Source: Thermodesulfobacteriota bacterium
GTDB lineage: Bacteria > Desulfobacterota > QYQD01
DNA: 6,629 nucleotides
Assembly: GCA_030017815.1 (NCBI GenBank)
Contig: JASEGX010000068.1
Location: 4,464-11,092 of the forward strand
Direction: 5' to 3'
Shown: piece after piece, positions 5,007-6,629 of the stretch
How the letters are laid out: every line of letters begins with the position of its first letter
Position numbering within the stretch: position 1 is the stretch's first letter
The notes under the pieces: model-generated
Seen by the model: only the letters and a program-made list of their open reading frames with translations
What the model was told of the DNA's origin: nothing
The model's database searches: none
Made by a program: the position numbers and the translations under genes

Positions 5007-6599
5007 ATGCGGCGCATAGAAATCTATGATACTACATTGAGAGACGGCACCCAGGCCGAAGATTTTAACGTTTCGGTCGAAGACAAGGTGCGGATTTCTC
5101 TAAAGCTCGATGAATTGGGTATCCACTATATCGAGGGTGGATGGCCCGGGTCAAACCCTAAGGACGTACAGTTCTTTAAGGAGATAAAAAATTACGCCCT
5201 TTCCTCAGCCAAGCTTGCGGCTTTTGGCAGCACCCATAATCCGCGCACCACACCGGAACAAGACATCAACCTGTGCGCCCTCGTAGAGGCCCAGACAGAG
5301 GTTATTACTATCTTTGGCAAGACCTGGGATGTACACGTCCATGACGCCCTCCGTATCAGCCTGGAGCGCAATCTAGAGATAATCCGTGATTCCTTGGCTT
5401 ATCTCCGTCCCCATGTGAAGAAGCTTTTTTATGATGCCGAGCATTTCTTTGATGGATTTAAGGCCAAGCCGGATTATGCCCTGGCCACGCTGAAGCAGGC
5501 TGTCTCTGCCGGTGCAGACTGCCTTGTCCTCTGTGATACCAACGGCGGGACATTGCCCCAGGAAGTGGCCAAGATCATCGGTAAGGTAAAAAAGGAATTT
5601 AAAAATGTCTCTTTTGGTATTCATACCCACAATGACAGCGGATTGGCGGTGGCTAATTCCCTGGTTGCTGCGGAGCTGGGGGCTTCTCAGGTACAGGGCA
5701 CGATGAACGGCTATGGTGAACGGTGCGGGAACGCCAACCTGTGTACGATCATTCCCAACCTGATGCTGAAAATGAAGATACCATGCATCACAGATGAGCA
5801 ACTCACCAGACTCAGTGAGATATCGCGGTTTGTAACGGAAATTGCCAACCTGCCCCACAATAAATATCAACCCTATGTAGGGGCCAGCGCCTTTGCTCAT
5901 AAGGGAGGCATCCACGTAAGCGCCGTGCAGAGAAATCCGGAGACCTATGAACACATCCGTCCGGAAAAGGTAGGAAACATACAGCGGATACTTATATCCG
6001 ACCTCTCCGGAAAGAGCAATATCCTCCATAAAGCCATGCAGTATGGCCTGGATCTCGAAAGTCGTGACCCGGTTGCATTGGAGATATTAAAGCAACTTAA
6101 GGAACTGGAAAATCAGGGATATCAGTTTGAAGGGGCCGAGGCCTCCTTTGAACTCTTGATGCATAAGGCCCTCGGTACGCAGAAAAAGTATTTCGATCTT
6201 CTTGGTTTCAGAGTCATTGACTACAAATCAAAAGAAGATGATGCCGCACAAGCGGAAGCGACTATCATGCTTGGAGTCGGTGGGAAGATCGAACACACCG
6301 CCGCCATCGGCAATGGGCCGGTAAACGCCCTGGACAATGCCATCCGTAAGGCCCTGGAAAAGTTTTATCCAGAACTTAAGGAAATTCACCTCGACGACTA
6401 CAAGGTACGCGTTATCCCGGACAAGACCGGCACCGGCGCCCGGGTAAGGGTGCTTATCGAGAGCAGCGATAGGGAAGATACCTGGGGCACGGTGGGCGTC
6501 TCCACGGACATCATTGAGGCCAGTTGGCAGGCCCTCGTGGACGGCATCAATTACAAGTTCCTCAAAGACAGCAAAAAGAAAAAGGGGTTAATTAATTAA
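5007..6599 (+). CDS. cimA: (R)-citramalate synthase
   Basis: CimA condenses pyruvate with acetyl-CoA to (R)-citramalate, the first step of the threonine-independent route to 2-oxobutyrate and isoleucine. The 530-residue product has the length of the long bacterial CimA group (about 520-540). The HMGL-like TIM barrel (about 1-275) begins EIYDTTLRDGTQAEDF (5-20, with Arg12 and Asp13) and shows EGGWPGSNPKD (43-53), metal-binding HTHND (206-210) and GTMNGYGERCGNANL (231-245). A linker with AFAHKGGIHVSA (295-306) leads to a LeuA-type dimerization/regulatory domain (about 375-520) that carries isoleucine feedback control in known CimA enzymes. The EGGWPGSNPKD and GERCGNANL contexts fit CimA better than 2-isopropylmalate or homocitrate synthase, but substrate choice in this superfamily is hard to prove by motif. 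The C-terminus ends in a Lys-rich stretch. It lies 27 bases after lysC, and the two probably form one transcript. Confidence 0.92.
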   Translation: MRRIEIYDTTLRDGTQAEDFNVSVEDKVRISLKLDELGIHYIEGGWPGSNPKDVQFFKEIKNYALSSAKLAAFGSTHNPRTTPEQDINLCALVEAQTEVITIFGKTWDVHVHDALRISLERNLEIIRDSLAYLRPHVKKLFYDAEHFFDGFKAKPDYALATLKQAVSAGADCLVLCDTNGGTLPQEVAKIIGKVKKEFKNVSFGIHTHNDSGLAVANSLVAAELGASQVQGTMNGYGERCGNANLCTIIPNLMLKMKIPCITDEQLTRLSEISRFVTEIANLPHNKYQPYVGASAFAHKGGIHVSAVQRNPETYEHIRPEKVGNIQRILISDLSGKSNILHKAMQYGLDLESRDPVALEILKQLKELENQGYQFEGAEASFELLMHKALGTQKKYFDLLGFRVIDYKSKEDDAAQAEATIMLGVGGKIEHTAAIGNGPVNALDNAIRKALEKFYPELKEIHLDDYKVRVIPDKTGTGARVRVLIESSDREDTWGTVGVSTDIIEASWQALVDGINYKFLKDSKKKKGLIN

Positions 6600-6629
6600 T
6601 TGGTAACGTTCAAAAGTGTTTACATGGTG

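Noticed and set aside
5373..6029. Long minus-strand open frame (218 codons) opposite cimA
   Set aside because: It lies wholly within the well-supported cimA gene, and its translation shows no recognisable family motif; it is a shadow of the coding strand.
6600..6629. Start of a further gene after cimA (GTG at 6617 or ATG at 6624)
   Set aside because: Only 30 bases remain, with no clear ribosome binding site and too few codons to recognise any protein.

Overview
The window carries six complete genes, all on the + strand: pdxJ, acpS, nnr (fused nnrE-nnrD), tsaE, lysC and cimA. The gene order, from memory, resembles a housekeeping cluster of Desulfobacterota (former Deltaproteobacteria, e.g. 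Geobacter and sulfate-reducing or syntrophic relatives), where pdxJ, acpS, nnr, tsaE, lysC and cimA lie together. Moderate GC and the style of intergenic repeats agree with that, but no 16S or other phylogenetic marker is present, so the assignment is an inference.

Layout. 9-725 pdxJ (vitamin B6 ring closure); 726-955 a gap with a short heptad repeat and a long imperfect palindrome; 956-1342 acpS (carrier protein activation); 1343-1480 a gap with REP-like short hairpin units; 1481-3082 nnr (repair of hydrated NAD(P)H); 3054-3536 tsaE (ATPase for the t6A tRNA modification), overlapping the end of nnr by 29 bases; 3537-3740 a gap filled by a nested inverted repeat with 9-base periodicity; 3741-4979 lysC (aspartate kinase), with a very convincing internal ribosome binding site and ATG that would give a separate regulatory beta subunit; 5007-6599 cimA (citramalate synthase). 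The last 30 bases (6600-6629) hold nothing that can be called.

How the genes fit. The first four are cofactor and macromolecule maintenance genes: PLP synthesis, phosphopantetheinylation, nicotinamide nucleotide repair and tRNA modification. The last two form an amino-acid pair: LysC opens the aspartate family (lysine, methionine, threonine), while CimA makes isoleucine precursors from pyruvate and acetyl-CoA, so isoleucine need not draw on threonine. The nnr/tsaE and lysC/cimA junctions are tight (overlap and 27 bases), suggesting co-transcription, whereas each of the three larger gaps is occupied by repeat sequence of a different type.

No new enzyme system, phage, CRISPR array or insertion sequence is visible. 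The points most worth a second look are the nested LysC beta start and the four kinds of intergenic repeat (long palindrome, 9-base periodic palindrome, REP-like units, heptads).
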